A DNA stretch of 64,000 bases from Diabrotica undecimpunctata (taxonomy: Eukaryota; Arthropoda; Insecta; Coleoptera; Chrysomelidae): positions 25,879,644-25,943,643 of the forward strand of contig NC_092806.1 of the NCBI RefSeq assembly GCF_040954645.1, written 5' to 3'. The notes under the pieces were generated by a model that was given only the letters and a program-made list of their open reading frames with translations, had not been told where the DNA came from and ran no database searches. Shown one piece after another: positions 1 to 10,999 of this stretch; position 1 is the first letter of the stretch, and every line of letters begins with the position of its first letter. A program made the translations under genes and the position numbers.

Positions 1-560
1 GTTGTCAAAATATTTTATTTTAATTTATTTCATCTTTTTGACATAGTGCAAATTTGAATTATTTTTATTATTTCTTTCAGGATTCTAAGTCCATAAACAG
101 ACTTAAAATAATTTCATATTTTGCCTTTATTTTACAGGTATTTTTAATATAATTTATTAATTTTTTATTTTACGCCAAATATTTAATTTCGATTTGTTTC
201 AGATTTTATGGAACTTAGATTATTTTCGTAAAATATTTATTTTTGATTTATTTAATCTTTTTGACTTAGAATAATTTCGCTAAATTATTTTTATCTTTTT
301 TTCAGGATCGTTCCATAAACGTTCATAAACGGACTTAGGGAATGTTAACTTAATTTTACAAAATTATTTTAGTTTCTCTTTCAGATTTTCTAAGTTCCTG
401 AACGGGACCTTAGACTTAAAAGAATATTTATAATATTTTATTTTCAGCGACTTTGATTTTGATAAATTATTTCTTTTTCAGGTGTCTTAGTTCTCAAGCG
501 GACTTTTTAATATTTTTATTTCTTTAGGGACTTTAAAATATTTCATGTACAAATTAACTA
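1..560. repeat. Degenerate tandem repeat, period roughly 80-110 bp
   Basis: The block repeats a pyrimidine-run-plus-CAG phrase (such as TTTCTTTCAGGATT) followed by a variant of CTAAGTCCATAAACAGACTT and then AT-rich sequence. Copies start near 75, 200, 300, 380 and 475, with a weaker one near 820. Units are diverged and no ORF is conserved, so I read it as an old minisatellite-like array cut by the window edge. Confidence 0.5.
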
Positions 561-1041
561 TTTACACATTTCATAGGTCTGATCGACTTTTCGGTAGCTG
601 AAAATTCTAAATCATTAATAACTTGCTTTAAACATTTGGTATTATGTGATTTTTGTTTATCTCAGAAGTGCCCACGATAAATAATAATATCTATTTTTCG
701 TAGAAATCGTCTGGGTGGAAATTGTCAACTTTTCTGAAATCTCAACGACTTTTCATTTTTTTTTATTTTTCCATTTTGTATCATTAGTCTTAGGTGTAAT
801 AACTAATCACTTCTCTTTCAGATTCTTAGTTCTAAGACTAATCAACACATTTTTCTTACATATTCTTAGCATTAGTTAAATTTAATTGCATTTTATTTTA
901 AAAAGGTAATCCCATTTAGCTTTGGACATATACGATCTATATGTTCACGGACCGTGACTGCTACCTGCTCCGGTCCAGTCAAGCTATGGATACTGCGACT
1001 GGACCACCTGTCCTTATTCCCGAGGGTTCACGTCAGCGACA
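561..1041. other. No gene seen; short GC-richer patch
   Basis: AT-rich sequence without a supported ORF. The patch at about 945-1040 is clearly richer in G+C and contains repeated ACTGGACC / CCGGTCCAGTC words. I do not recognise it. Confidence 0.3.
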
Positions 1042-1152
1042 TTAGCAGTACAAATTAAGTATGTAGCACGTCGCCCAAAGAGCACGATTATACCTCATGG
1101 GGCTTAAAGTGTTAAAATAATCTGAGTTACTTTGTAAATAAATAATACTTAC

Positions 1153-1956
1153 TATATAAAAACAAAACGTAATTATAAGAACCGCTGCTATATCTTTATT
1201 TGCATTAAAAAATCCAGAAATACAAAACTGTCCAAAAAAACACACAATTTCGATTGATACAGCTATATAGAATATTATAATAGGGGAAGTAATCAGTGGT
1301 GTACACAACTTTAATGCCAAATACATTCTAATTAAATATTTTCTTATCATTTTAAATTCTTTAATATCATTTTCGCCTGTTTTGTCGAAAGTATTTTTAA
1401 TATCTAATGTTAGTTGTTCATATCTTTGGCTAAATATGAACATAATTAGGCACACTAAAACAGATCCGTATAGAATATAGTACTTAGATATAATTGACAG
1501 CATACTTATGTCAAGCATATGGATTCTTAAAATAATAGGAAAACAATAAATTGTATTTATATTAATTCCAACAGATGCAGTTAGTACGAAAATTTGAAAA
1601 TATTTTAGTAATCCATATTGCATTCGTTCACAAATTATCGTCATACACATAGATCTCAGTATTTTTAAAAATGACATCCATTCCTTCATGTAAAATATGG
1701 GTACACCTAGACAGATATAGACCATCAAACTACTACAAACGAAATGCAAATTGTCGGTTACATCGTACACCCTGGGGATATAAGTTATTATTCTTCGATA
1801 AGTATGAAAAATTGAAAGGGCGACTGCGACAGCTAATAAACACGTGCTATATAATTTTGACTGTTTTATATTTTTGGTCTTATGTGGTACCAGACCAGTC
1901 CATCTTAAAAATGAATAAAGGTTTAAAAACGTTTTCAGATCTCTAGGAATCTCCAT
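1153..1956 (-). CDS. Gustatory receptor (7tm_7), subfamily A copy 1, first exon
   Basis: This codes for 268 residues of an insect gustatory receptor, a seven-helix ligand-gated channel of chemosensory neurons. The start is the ATG at 1956-1954. Hydrophobic stretches lie near residues 36-55, 70-90, 120-145, 155-178, 222-248 and 253-268. It is clearly related to the exon at 17065-17871: both share FVCSSLMVYI/FVSGLMILYI, MFIFSQRY, LCTPLI and a final FYI. The exon ends after FYI at a GTAAGT donor (GT at 1152-1151), the same phase-0 position as in copy 2. The last exon with the TY-h5-QF-type motif would lie left of position 1 and is not in the window. No stop or frameshift interrupts the exon. The Gr call is firm; I cannot tell whether the whole gene is intact, and the ligand is unknown. 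Confidence 0.85.
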
Positions 1957-2269
1957 TTTTAATCCTCAAAACTTAAACAACAATATCAGACTTTTACGAA
2001 TCTAGCAATAGTATGCTAATAATTATTTTATAAAACAGAATTCATGAGCGAAGTGTTTTAATGATTTTTTGTTTAAATATTTGTTGATTATTTTGATTGC
2101 GGTATTTTAAAATGTCAATATTTAAATACCAGCCCATTAGGTACGATATTTGAGAGCACTAAAATTATTATATATCTGTCTCTACAAAGAGACAGAGCAA
2201 CAAAGTGACTATCTACCAGTAGATTATAATATGTATAAATATTTTGCTCATAGAGACAGAGTTAAGAAT

Positions 2270-2470
2270 CGGAACAGGTTGGAATTAATGATGACGATAA
2301 ATGCGAGAAACGCAAAAACGGAAAATATTCTTCGAATCGGTACCTACAATGTAACAACTAATATTGTACACTAACCATAAGAGAACAGGGAATAACCAAA
2401 GAACTTAAAGAAAAGAATATTGGTATATTCTTTTTGGCATTCTTATTGGCATATCTGGAAGCATGATATG
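2270..2470 (+). mobile_element. LINE endonuclease N-terminal fragment
   Basis: The reading ENILRIGTYNV resembles the first strand of an APE-type endonuclease of RTE-like LINEs. It is followed after a stop by a reading like KELKEKNIGI. The rest of the element is missing. Confidence 0.55.
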
Positions 2471-2517
2471 CATGCTTCCAGATATAAACAACTTGTGAAA
2501 AATTTATAAAAAAAACT

Positions 2518-3170
2518 CTTCTTCTTCTTCTTCTTCTCTTTCCCCTCCTTCTTCTGTTGATGTAGACATGTCTCTGTCTTTTTTCAATGTGCCTCCAGTA
2601 AGTTATCGTTCCATCGTTTTTGTGGTCTTCCTACTGATCGTCTTTGTATTGGGGAACTGTCTCTTGCCGTATTTACTACTCTATTTGTTATCATTCGGCT
2701 TATATGATCGTTTCATTCTACTCTTCTATTTCTTACCCAGTTCTTGATGTTCTCCACCTTGCATCTACGTCGTATATCTGTACTTTTAGCTCTGTCAAAT
2801 AGTGTTTTGCCATCAATTTTTCTAAGTGTTTTCATCTCTGCTGTTTCTAATATCCTTTTTGTCCTGTCTGTGTCAGGTCATGTTTCTTCCACGTATGTCA
2901 TTATTCGTCTGATGACTGGTTTGTCAATTCTGCTTTACATTTCTTTCCCAATATTTGTATTTCTGCATATTGTTTTATTCAGGCTACCTGCGGCTCTGTT
3001 TGATCTATTTACTTCATCTTCCACTTCTGTTTTTTTAAGTTTTTCTTTGCTAGATAATATGTGTTGTCTAGATATTTAAACTTTATAACTCGCTCTATTA
3101 TCTGACCTTCCAGCTCCAATTTACATCTTAAAGTTTATTCGTTTACCAAATTTCCATCAGTAAATATGAG
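2518..3170 (-). mobile_element. LINE 3' region, RTE-like, decayed
   Basis: The minus strand encodes broken pieces of the C-terminal region of an RTE-like LINE, including a GRPQKRW-type motif near 2620-2650. The DNA aligns by eye with the minus-strand LINE at 36830-37430, so both are copies of one family. Many stops are present. Confidence 0.6.
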
Positions 3171-3656
3171 CACGTGTTGATATTCGCCGTCTCATTCGTC
3201 AAGAGGCTATTAAAAATAATTTATTACCTTAAGCGAGACAGATTCTCATGTTACAGATCCCAACTTGCGAGCATTTTAAATTCAAATTGTATCGTGTTGA
3301 TTTTTAAGTTAATATATTGTGTTATATTTATATTATAGTTATTGTTAAGTTATTTACTGGTCATGTTATTTTTTAGAGTTTAGTTAAATTGTGATATAAT
3401 GATTAAATTTCAAGAAATTCTTACACTAACAGTTTCAAAAGTAAATATTTTTGAAAATCATATAATACATTGTGTTTGGCTTACACGTGGTTCTATTGAC
3501 GATTGGGAATTTGTAGAATGAATAGGGTTTAGTAAATTTCAGGAGCTTCGAAGCGTAGAGACGAACTGCAAAAACGGGCAAACAAGTTTTATTTCATTAA
3601 CAAAACTTAAAAGAGGACAAGTTCTAAAGCTATTCATTTGTGGCATGCTTGATAAA
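3171..3656. other. No gene seen
   Basis: AT-rich sequence between a LINE tail and a fold-back repeat. I see no supported coding or RNA feature. Confidence 0.3.
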
Positions 3657-3788
3657 GGTATAGTTTTAAGGGATTTAGCCACAATTGGCTGTAATGATAA
3701 TTAAATTTTTTTTTAAAGAAGAAAAAAGTTTTTTTTTAATGTAATTATCATTACAACCAATTGTGGCTTAATAGTATAAAACTATACC
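3657..3788. repeat. Fold-back MITE, 132 bp
   Basis: Two arms of about 46 bp are inverted around a T-rich centre. Both begin GGTATAGTTTTA and share GCCACAATTGG and TGTAATGATAATT. There is no coding capacity. A target duplication is not obvious. Confidence 0.7.
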
Positions 3789-3946
3789 GTTATTAAAAGA
3801 GAATTTTGCAATATTTCCAAAATTTTTATAAAATAAAAAGAAAAGGGGTTTAATATTTTTTATTCTACAAAAATAAACATAGTTTTGTCAACAATGTATG
3901 TGGAAGTTAATAGCAAAAATAATTTGCAAAATTCATAAATAATTCT

Positions 3947-5110
3947 TTAATTAAACTCAATTTTATTTTTATCATCTACAGTTTCTTCGACTTGAGTTGT
4001 ACTTCTTTCTCCACTAATATCTTTATATATTGTAAAGCACGCTTGTGAGGCATGGGTACATAATGAAGAAGATCTTGTAAGTCCTTTTTTTTCTGTAAGC
4101 TTGAAAGCACTTTGGTATTTGAGAAGAAGTTATATTTAAACTAAGTTAAAATTTATTACAAGTGAATATTTATTACGTGAAGTTTCTTTTGTCCCTCTTG
4201 GAGATGACATTTGTAGGAGTATCCGTGTTATATGCGATTTGAATTTCAAAACCCCTCTTAAAATCCTTTAAAAATTCGAATATGCCATCCTTGAAGTTAG
4301 CTCCCAACATTCGAGATTTAGTTGCTACTTTTTGAAGAATACTGAAATCCTTAATCATTTTTCTCGTGACATTAACAACTTAGAATTTGCTCTTTCTAGT
4401 GTGTAATACAATGGATATAGTGTTCTTTAGAAAATACCTCACAGTTCTTGATCTTTAATTTAATTGAACCAAAATTTTGATCACATCCCATCATCGAATG
4501 CCCTGACATTAAAAAAACGTGTTTAATAAGATCAAAGCGATTTTCATGAATGTGGCAAAGGTTAGACAAAACAACGTTTGTGTTCTTATTTTGCCCATCA
4601 CAGTTATCACTAAAAATTATAACATTTCTCACATGCTTATTAACAAAGTTCTCCAAGTAGTGACTAAGAAAACTGGCTATTTCGTACGATCCGCGTTTAG
4701 CGATGGTTTCATTCCATACATACATTATGGCTGCTCCTGTTTTAACATTGTAGGTTCCTAAGTTGTAAGTCCACATTTTTCTTATATAGTATCGTACGTT
4801 GCAGGTAAGTTCAGGCGTGGGTAATGCTTGTTGTAAATCAATACATACAACCTCAGTATTTTCATCCTGATTGCTTTCGTAGCTTTTCATCATATTCTGA
4901 GCAGCTTTCTGTTTTGCTAAATGAACCTTCAATTCAGTATCCAATTCAGTTATTTTGGGATAATTCGGGTTGCTAGTGTTTAATCCATCAAGTTCAACTT
5001 TAATCTTAGAGCAGGTATTACATTCATCAATAGAAGGAGGCTGAACACCTATATTGAATTCATTGACAAAGATATTTCGATAGTAGTACTCTATCGTAGG
5101 CCGTTCTTAA
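3947..5110 (-). pseudogene. DUF7869-like protein, decayed copy
   Basis: Broken reading frames line up with the better copy at 40416-42762. In order the minus strand encodes FNIGVQPP and a CNTC motif (about 5075-5000), the ELKVHLAKQKA segment, VVCIDLQ, IIFSDNCDGQNKN (about 4620-4580) and MSGHSMMGCDQNFG (about 4520-4470). After several breaks comes a C-terminal stretch reading KDLQDLLHYVPMPHKRALQY and ending at TAA 3949-3947. The SD-x2-GQN and GH-x-D motifs are those of the DUF7869 group, whose function I cannot cite with certainty. Frames change near 4390, 4170 and 4960. No intron or terminal repeat was recognised around this copy. It is a dead relative of the 40-kb gene, not a close duplicate. 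Confidence 0.65.
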
Positions 5111-5540
5111 AGATGTGTATTTCTTAGCCATTCCAGATAAGCTCGATATACTAATATTAATATATATTAATATTATTATTTATGTGATATGTTTTGTATT
5201 ATATATTAAATGTTCATAATTATTGTAGGCTTTTGTATTTCAAAATAATAATTACAATAAATCCCTGTATGACCGTATGATGAGAACTGTCAATTTTGAA
5301 ATACGTAGTGTCATGTCTAATTGGCAAATTTCTTACGTGTTTGGTTTATACGCTGGTATATGTGAGTTCGAATCCCAATGTGAATTTCCTTTTTTATTTT
5401 TGAAATATTTAAAAACCCCACGTTAGTCTTATTAAATATATGTAATATACGCAAAAATGCTAAATTTTAAAATAAAATGAAAATTTGCAACATAATCCGA
5501 GTTGTTGGTTTTTTATTTTTTTCTTCCACAAACATTTTTT

Positions 5541-6226
5541 GAAGTTATACTTCTATACGCGCGTTCGACGTTGGAAATTCGTGTGTATTCGTATATATTG
5601 AGTGAATCGGCAAAATCATTACATATATAAGATATAGGTAAGAGAGAGACAGAAGATATATTTTCTCCCTCGAGAATAAAAATGTTCCTTTTGTAAACAT
5701 ATTTAATATTTATTATTATTATTATTTTTTTATTAATATTATTATCATGGTAAATTAAACATATTCGTAAGTTATGTATATTGTCATTTTTAAATACTTA
5801 CGAATATTGCGTTTTAATTTGTATTGTATTATAATATTGAATTATGTGGCAGTGTATTAATAACAGTGTAATTAATAACAAAATTAACAATGAATTTTAC
5901 TGCAGAGTATGCGTAAAAAATTTTTTTTGCATTCAACTCATTTTATACATATATGAAAATAAAAATATATATTTTTATTAAAATATTGATTCAATCCTTC
6001 ATTTACTTAATATACTCCTATTACAGGTCAAATGTTTATATACAGCAAACGATGCACCATATACCTGTATACCTAATTCTTTTTCTCTTTCTGCTCTCTC
6101 TTACCTATAGCATTACATATGTAATTATTGTGCAGATTGACTCCCATATAAATTTGTAACGACGAACGCGTGTATAGAAGTATAACTTCTACCGGCAGTC
6201 CCACTGGACTGCCACACCCATTTTTT
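5541..6226. repeat. Non-autonomous TIR element, copy 1 (with tail)
   Basis: Imperfect inverted arms of about 110 bp start with GAAGTTATACTTCTATACGC at 5541 and end with its inverse at 6189; the inner arm carries TATAGGTAAGAGAGAG and its inverse. A tail to about 6226, holding the hairpin GGCAGTCC-CACT-GGACTGCC, is shared with the second copy at 30742-31609. No conserved ORF. It lies just outside the Gr exon at 6601. Confidence 0.7.
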
Positions 6227-6600
6227 TCTTACTTCTTCGGTACGTTTTTAAATTAATGATTTTGAAAAATAAATCAAAAACCAACACTTTCTTAACTTTA
6301 AAACTGAAACAATTAATTTCTGATACTTGCAACACTGAGAACTTTTAGTCAGCTGTCTCTCTGCAAACCAAAGCTATCTCTCTGCAAACAGGTTATAATA
6401 TCTCCGATATAGATATATAATAAAGTATAAAAAATTCCGTATACACTATACAGAAAATTTATTTATTGTCTTACAACAACTAAAATCTTCTATTTGTTAT
6501 TTATTGCTATATATTATTTATTATATGCTAATTAAATATTTAGTTTGAAAATAATTAAAATACATAATAATATACATCTTTACAACACTTTAGTGCTATT

Positions 6601-6858
6601 TTATTGAAAGTTTATCCAAACAATAATATAAGTAAGCAAGCCGGAGCTAAAAGAACATATAGTACTCTTGTTAATATTAAAGAACCCAGCTGCTGAGAAT
6701 CTTGGTCTGAGATAAGTTGAAACTTCGGCCATAAATAGAAGTTCATCACGAAGTTTACATGGCTTTAGGTCAGCTTGAAGTAAGTAACAACGTTTTATGA
6801 ACTTCAATCCACTGTCCTCTAGTTTGTTACACATTATAATAAAAGTTACAATGTTTGT
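6601..6858 (-). CDS. Gustatory receptor terminal exon, probably of subfamily A copy 2
   Basis: An acceptor (a run of T followed by AG at 6860-6859) opens an 85-codon, phase-0 exon ending at a TGA at 6603-6601. It encodes a transmembrane start (TNIVTFIIM), a linker, PRFSAAGFFNIN, and the last helix ending TYIIVWINF, a variant of the TY-h5-QF signature that closes insect Gr proteins. The paralogous last exons at 25264-25524 and 36034-36282 share PRF(S/T)AAGF(F/I)NIN. On the minus strand the only upstream first exon is at 17065-17871, whose donor is also phase 0; joining gives 354 aa, in line with 357 and 352 aa for the two complete genes. The roughly 10.2-kb intron is packed with mobile elements. 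Exon identity is firm; the join is inferred. Confidence 0.82.
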   Translation of the reverse strand, partial: TNIVTFIIMCNKLEDSGLKFIKRCYLLQADLKPCKLRDELLFMAEVSTYLRPRFSAAGFFNINKSTICSFSSGLLTYIIVWINFQ

Positions 6859-8175
6859 CTAAAAAAAAAAATAAAAATATATTACTGATATCTTAATTTT
6901 TAACAAATAACTTTTCTATAAATGAAAATTTCTTAGTGGTTGGCTCTATATCATAGTTTAAAAACTTACAATGAAGTAAACGCTTCTGGTGTAATTGGTA
7001 TACAGTTAATTGAAAGTGTTAACTTCATTGTAAATAAATTTTCTTGATACAGTTTTAAACCTTGCGTTATCAAAAGTAATTGTCAGAAATTAAATAAGTT
7101 CAGTGTATTTTTTAACTCCCTATTTATCAAAAGAAAATACGACACAATATTGTGGCATATAAAATATTGTTACAGTTAATGTAACATGCTTGATTTGTTC
7201 TTAAATGCAATTTTAATTTCTTAAAAATATTTTGTAAAATCTTTTATAATTATTTTTATAAGAACAATAGACACTTCCCCTTCTCGTCGATATAAAGTCG
7301 ACAAACATTTTGATTTTCGAGTCTTAGCACTGCGTGTTAACCACGGCGTTTTGTAAGTATTTTTTTAGATTCTTTTGTTGGGATAATGAGTTTTGGTTTT
7401 TTTCTTTTAGAAATAACACAGTTAGGTCCAGGGCAAGTGTCCATGTTTTTCTATAAGCTTTTTTAAGTGGATCTAATGGTATTTTTTCCTTCTATCAGTA
7501 AATTGTTGATTTTGGAAATTTGAGGTTAAGATTCCTCTCTCCGGATGTTTTTATGATTTATTTATGGTATACCTGTATCTAGGACGTTTCTTAGGATTTG
7601 ATTTAGGGTGGATGTCGGAAATTTGATAATTTTGAACATGGCTGTTTAATATCATCTATTAAACAATGGATTCATTGCCTTGTGTAAAGAATTCTAATTT
7701 TCTCAAATATTTTGAATGCATGTGTGGCTTAGAATATATTTTTTTGCCACATGCTATTAATTACAATTTGGCATACACATGCCAAGGGTCAAATTTATAA
7801 ATAATTTCATGAATTTATAAATAAGTTAAATTATTTATAAATTTAATTGTTTTTGTGTTACGGAAATGTTTTCAAAATTATATCAAAATTTCAGGGAAGC
7901 ATTTCTTAGATAAGGACATTTTTGTATTAATTCTTTTTGAGATGTACTAGCAGCAATTTTATTAACCAAACTAATTTTATTTGGTGAGTTACCAAAATTT
8001 TTTTTTCTTTCTAGTTCAACTTTGTAAGATATTTTGTCTTTTTTAGCAGCTCTTGATAATAATTGTAAACACAATTGAAAGCTCGAGATAATAAATAGTT
8101 AACCAATAGCCCCTTTTATTGACTCCAACCCATCCAAAACATTTATATATTTTTTCCAAACGAGTCACAAGTACT

Positions 8176-8179
<4 letters not shown>
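6859..8179. other. Intronic/intergenic AT-rich sequence; possible promoter-like block
   Basis: I see no supported gene. Around 7260-7370 a less AT-rich block contains GTCGATATAAAGTCGAC followed by a possible GTAAGT donor near 7350. This could be a transposon 5' end, but it matches nothing I recognise. Confidence 0.25.
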
Positions 8180-8269
<90 letters not shown>

Positions 8270-8613
8270 TACGTAAATCTTTCAGCTAGACATAGGTAAT
8301 ATACATTAAGGTAAGTGTAGCAACTACGCATTCTCGAGTTTATGCCAATATCCCAAAACACTAAGCCCATAATTACTTTGACAAGAATTTAAAAAATTAT
8401 GTGACTAATACATGTAATACAATACGAGACATAATGAAAGAATTAATTTATAATAAAATAATTCAATTGTAAAAGAAAATAATGAAATAACCACGAATCT
8501 GGAATTGTATAATTTTCCAACAGGTGGCGGTGACGACAGCAGTGAGCTTAAAAAAGCGCAGTTGCCACAATTACCTCAATGTATAGTACATATGTCTAGT
8601 TGAAAGATTTAGC

Positions 8614-8677
<64 letters not shown>

Positions 8678-8678
8678 T
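8180..8678. repeat. Inverted-repeat element bounded by (TA)n tracts
   Basis: A (TA)n tract (about 8180-8266) and a second (about 8617-8667, continuing into (TG)n) bracket two inverted arms at 8274-8330 and 8556-8610. Both arms contain AAATCTTTCA-x-CTAGACATA and a shared ATACATT-x-AGGTAA. The layout is mirror-like: microsatellite, arm, centre, arm, microsatellite. Confidence 0.65.
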
Positions 8679-10118
8679 GGCAACAGTGGCAATGGATAGA
8701 ACTGACTGGAGTGCTCGACTGGAGTAATAGACTTGGGAAGGACGAGGCTCTTTTATAGGGCTGTAGCACCAATAATGAATATATATATTGTCATACTTTT
8801 TCTTTCCCAACCAAAGAAAAATAAATAAAATATCCATCGGAATAAAATTTTAAGAAATCATTATAAACAAAAATGTATATATTAATTTAAGATAAGATTT
8901 AGTGTAGATAAGAATAGAAATTTGTTTGGCAAACGACCTGTTTCCGTTGCAAACAAAATTATCAAAAAACCTTTGTTTAGAATTAGAAGACATTTTACCT
9001 GCAAGTTAATAATCTTTTCATTGTTTGTATAGTCGAGTATTAAATGACCATATTTTAATCTTTTGAAATATGTATAAATGATGTATTGAAAAAAACCAAT
9101 TTTAAAGTAAGCTATTTAGTTTTCTCTGAAACCGAAATTAGGCTTTTCCAAAATCATGATAAACACAATTTAAGCTTTTTGATTGGATGGTCGTTTTTAA
9201 AATGGGAATTTGGTGAGTCGATCATGAGAGAGGAGAAGGTTAGTCATATTTTGGTCATCGAAAGGAAACAGTCGTGTGTCTCAAGATAGGGGTAGTTCGT
9301 GAGTTTGGATACCGGCGTAACGAAAAGAAGTGAATAGTTTGAAGAAGGAGATAATAAGTAGATTGAAAGAGGTCCTTGTATCTACCGTGGGCAGTTTATA
9401 AAGGATATGTGAAAGTATTCTTACGGCATCAAGTTGACAAAAGGAGGTCCTAGTGTCATAAATAAGTAGCGGAGTTTGGAGAAATGAATCAGGTGTTTTT
9501 GTGTAGTCTGAAGGAGGTTTGCAGAGACTTAAAGAAGGAGCCGAGGTGACAAAGAGGGGAGATCACATCTTTGAGGAGACTGGACTTTTCTGGGTATGTT
9601 CCAACATACAACTCAAGAAGAAAATAAACTGTAAGTGTTTGTACAATTGAATTTTATATCTGTGAAGGATCGTTTCGACATTAGGGTCATTAGCATTCAA
9701 ATTTAAGAACTGAGGTTTTGTTAGGCTAATCAAAAGTTTAAAGTTTTGTGGTTTCTTTTTTTTAAGTAAAGAAAATTTTAAGTAAAATTGGTTTTTCACG
9801 TAATATAAATATATGTAGCTTTATGATCTTATTATCATAATAATTTGATTTATTTTCTTGTATGCTGATTGATAAGATAACGACAGAATTTAATAATTGT
9901 TCTATTCGTTCATATAAAATAAAGAAACGTAAATCTTTGTAATATAATATATTTGTATTATTATCCTTTTTTCTCTCTCCCGATAAAAGACAACTAGAAA
10001 AACTTTTGAATCCATCGAACACAGGTAATATAAGGATTATTTTACTTTTGATAACAGATAAGTTATAATTTTTTTATTGGCTTAATAAACTAAGTTTGAA
10101 CTCAAAATAAACAATCAT

Positions 10119-10122
<4 letters not shown>
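8679..10122. other. No gene seen; purine-rich stretch at 9220-9590
   Basis: No supported coding region. From about 9220 to 9590 the plus strand is purine-rich (GAGGAG, GAAGGAG, AAAGAGG words), unlike the surrounding AT-rich DNA. It could be the untranslated leader of an LTR element, but no LTR, primer site or gag was recognised. Confidence 0.3.
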
Positions 10123-10175
<53 letters not shown>

Positions 10176-10179
10176 TATT
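10123..10179. repeat. (TA)n microsatellite
   Basis: An uninterrupted TA dinucleotide tract, except for one C near the right end. Confidence 0.95.
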
Positions 10180-10999
10180 CAAAAACCAAAATGCGAATTA
10201 TAAAAATTTATATCTCAAAGAAAATGTTTGGAAGGAGATCGACCAAAAAGTGAATAAAATCTGTTAATCAATGTTTTATAAGAGCTTTCTTCGAGTATAG
10301 TTAAGTAAAATGGTCATGAAGGATTTCTCCTAAAGCAATAATATAATAAAAAATCGTCGTCATCTTCTTCGTCTTGCAGTAAAACTTGAACGATTTTGTA
10401 GTCCATATTTTTTTATGTAGTAGCGGGAGACTATTATATATTTTTTTATGTAATATATAACCTCAACTGCTCTCCTAAACGCCTATTTATAAATATAAAT
10501 TGACGGTTTTCAAGCATTTTCGTTTAAAGTCTAAAATAATGAATTTACTCCTTTCATTTGTACCATCCTGTATGTACCGACGTGTTGAAATATCTATAGC
10601 CCTAGAATAATATATTTCTAAAATATTAATGCTAATAGACAATTGTATGGATGTATATTTTTTGTTCATACAACATCGAACAATTAATTTTGTTTATCGT
10701 GTAAATATTGATATCCCATCTTTATGTATTTCATTTTTGTATTATACGAATATTAGAACAATCGATGTTGGTTTGTTAATGACACACATCATTTACCATC
10801 TACCAATATCTAATCATCTACCAATAGCTAAAAGAAAAAATGCTTTTTCAATAAAAATATCTAATTTATTTAGGATTAAAATTCAATTTATAATTATTAT
10901 TTATATTACGTTGTAAATATAGTCCATTGAAATGTTACAGTTTTTATACGTTAGCGTGCATTTCTTAGAGGACGCAATTTTGTTTTTTTTATGTTCTTT
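10180..10999. other. No gene seen
   Basis: AT-rich intronic sequence. The reading frames present have no recognisable motifs. Confidence 0.3.

Noticed and set aside
5320..5390. tRNA-like sequence with GAGTTCGAATCCC (B-box)
   Set aside because: No cloverleaf could be folded and the A box is poor. At most a tRNA-derived SINE scrap.
6190..6226. Helitron-like 3' hairpin
   Set aside because: The hairpin is followed by ACACCC rather than CTRR, no TC start was found, and long terminal inverted repeats argue against a Helitron.
1153..6858. Joining the terminal Gr exon at 6601 to the first exon at 1153
   Set aside because: On the minus strand the exon at 6601 lies upstream of 1153-1956, so it cannot be its last exon.
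8143..8837. Minus-strand frames rich in Ile-Tyr repeats
   Set aside because: They are translations of (TA)n microsatellites, not genes.
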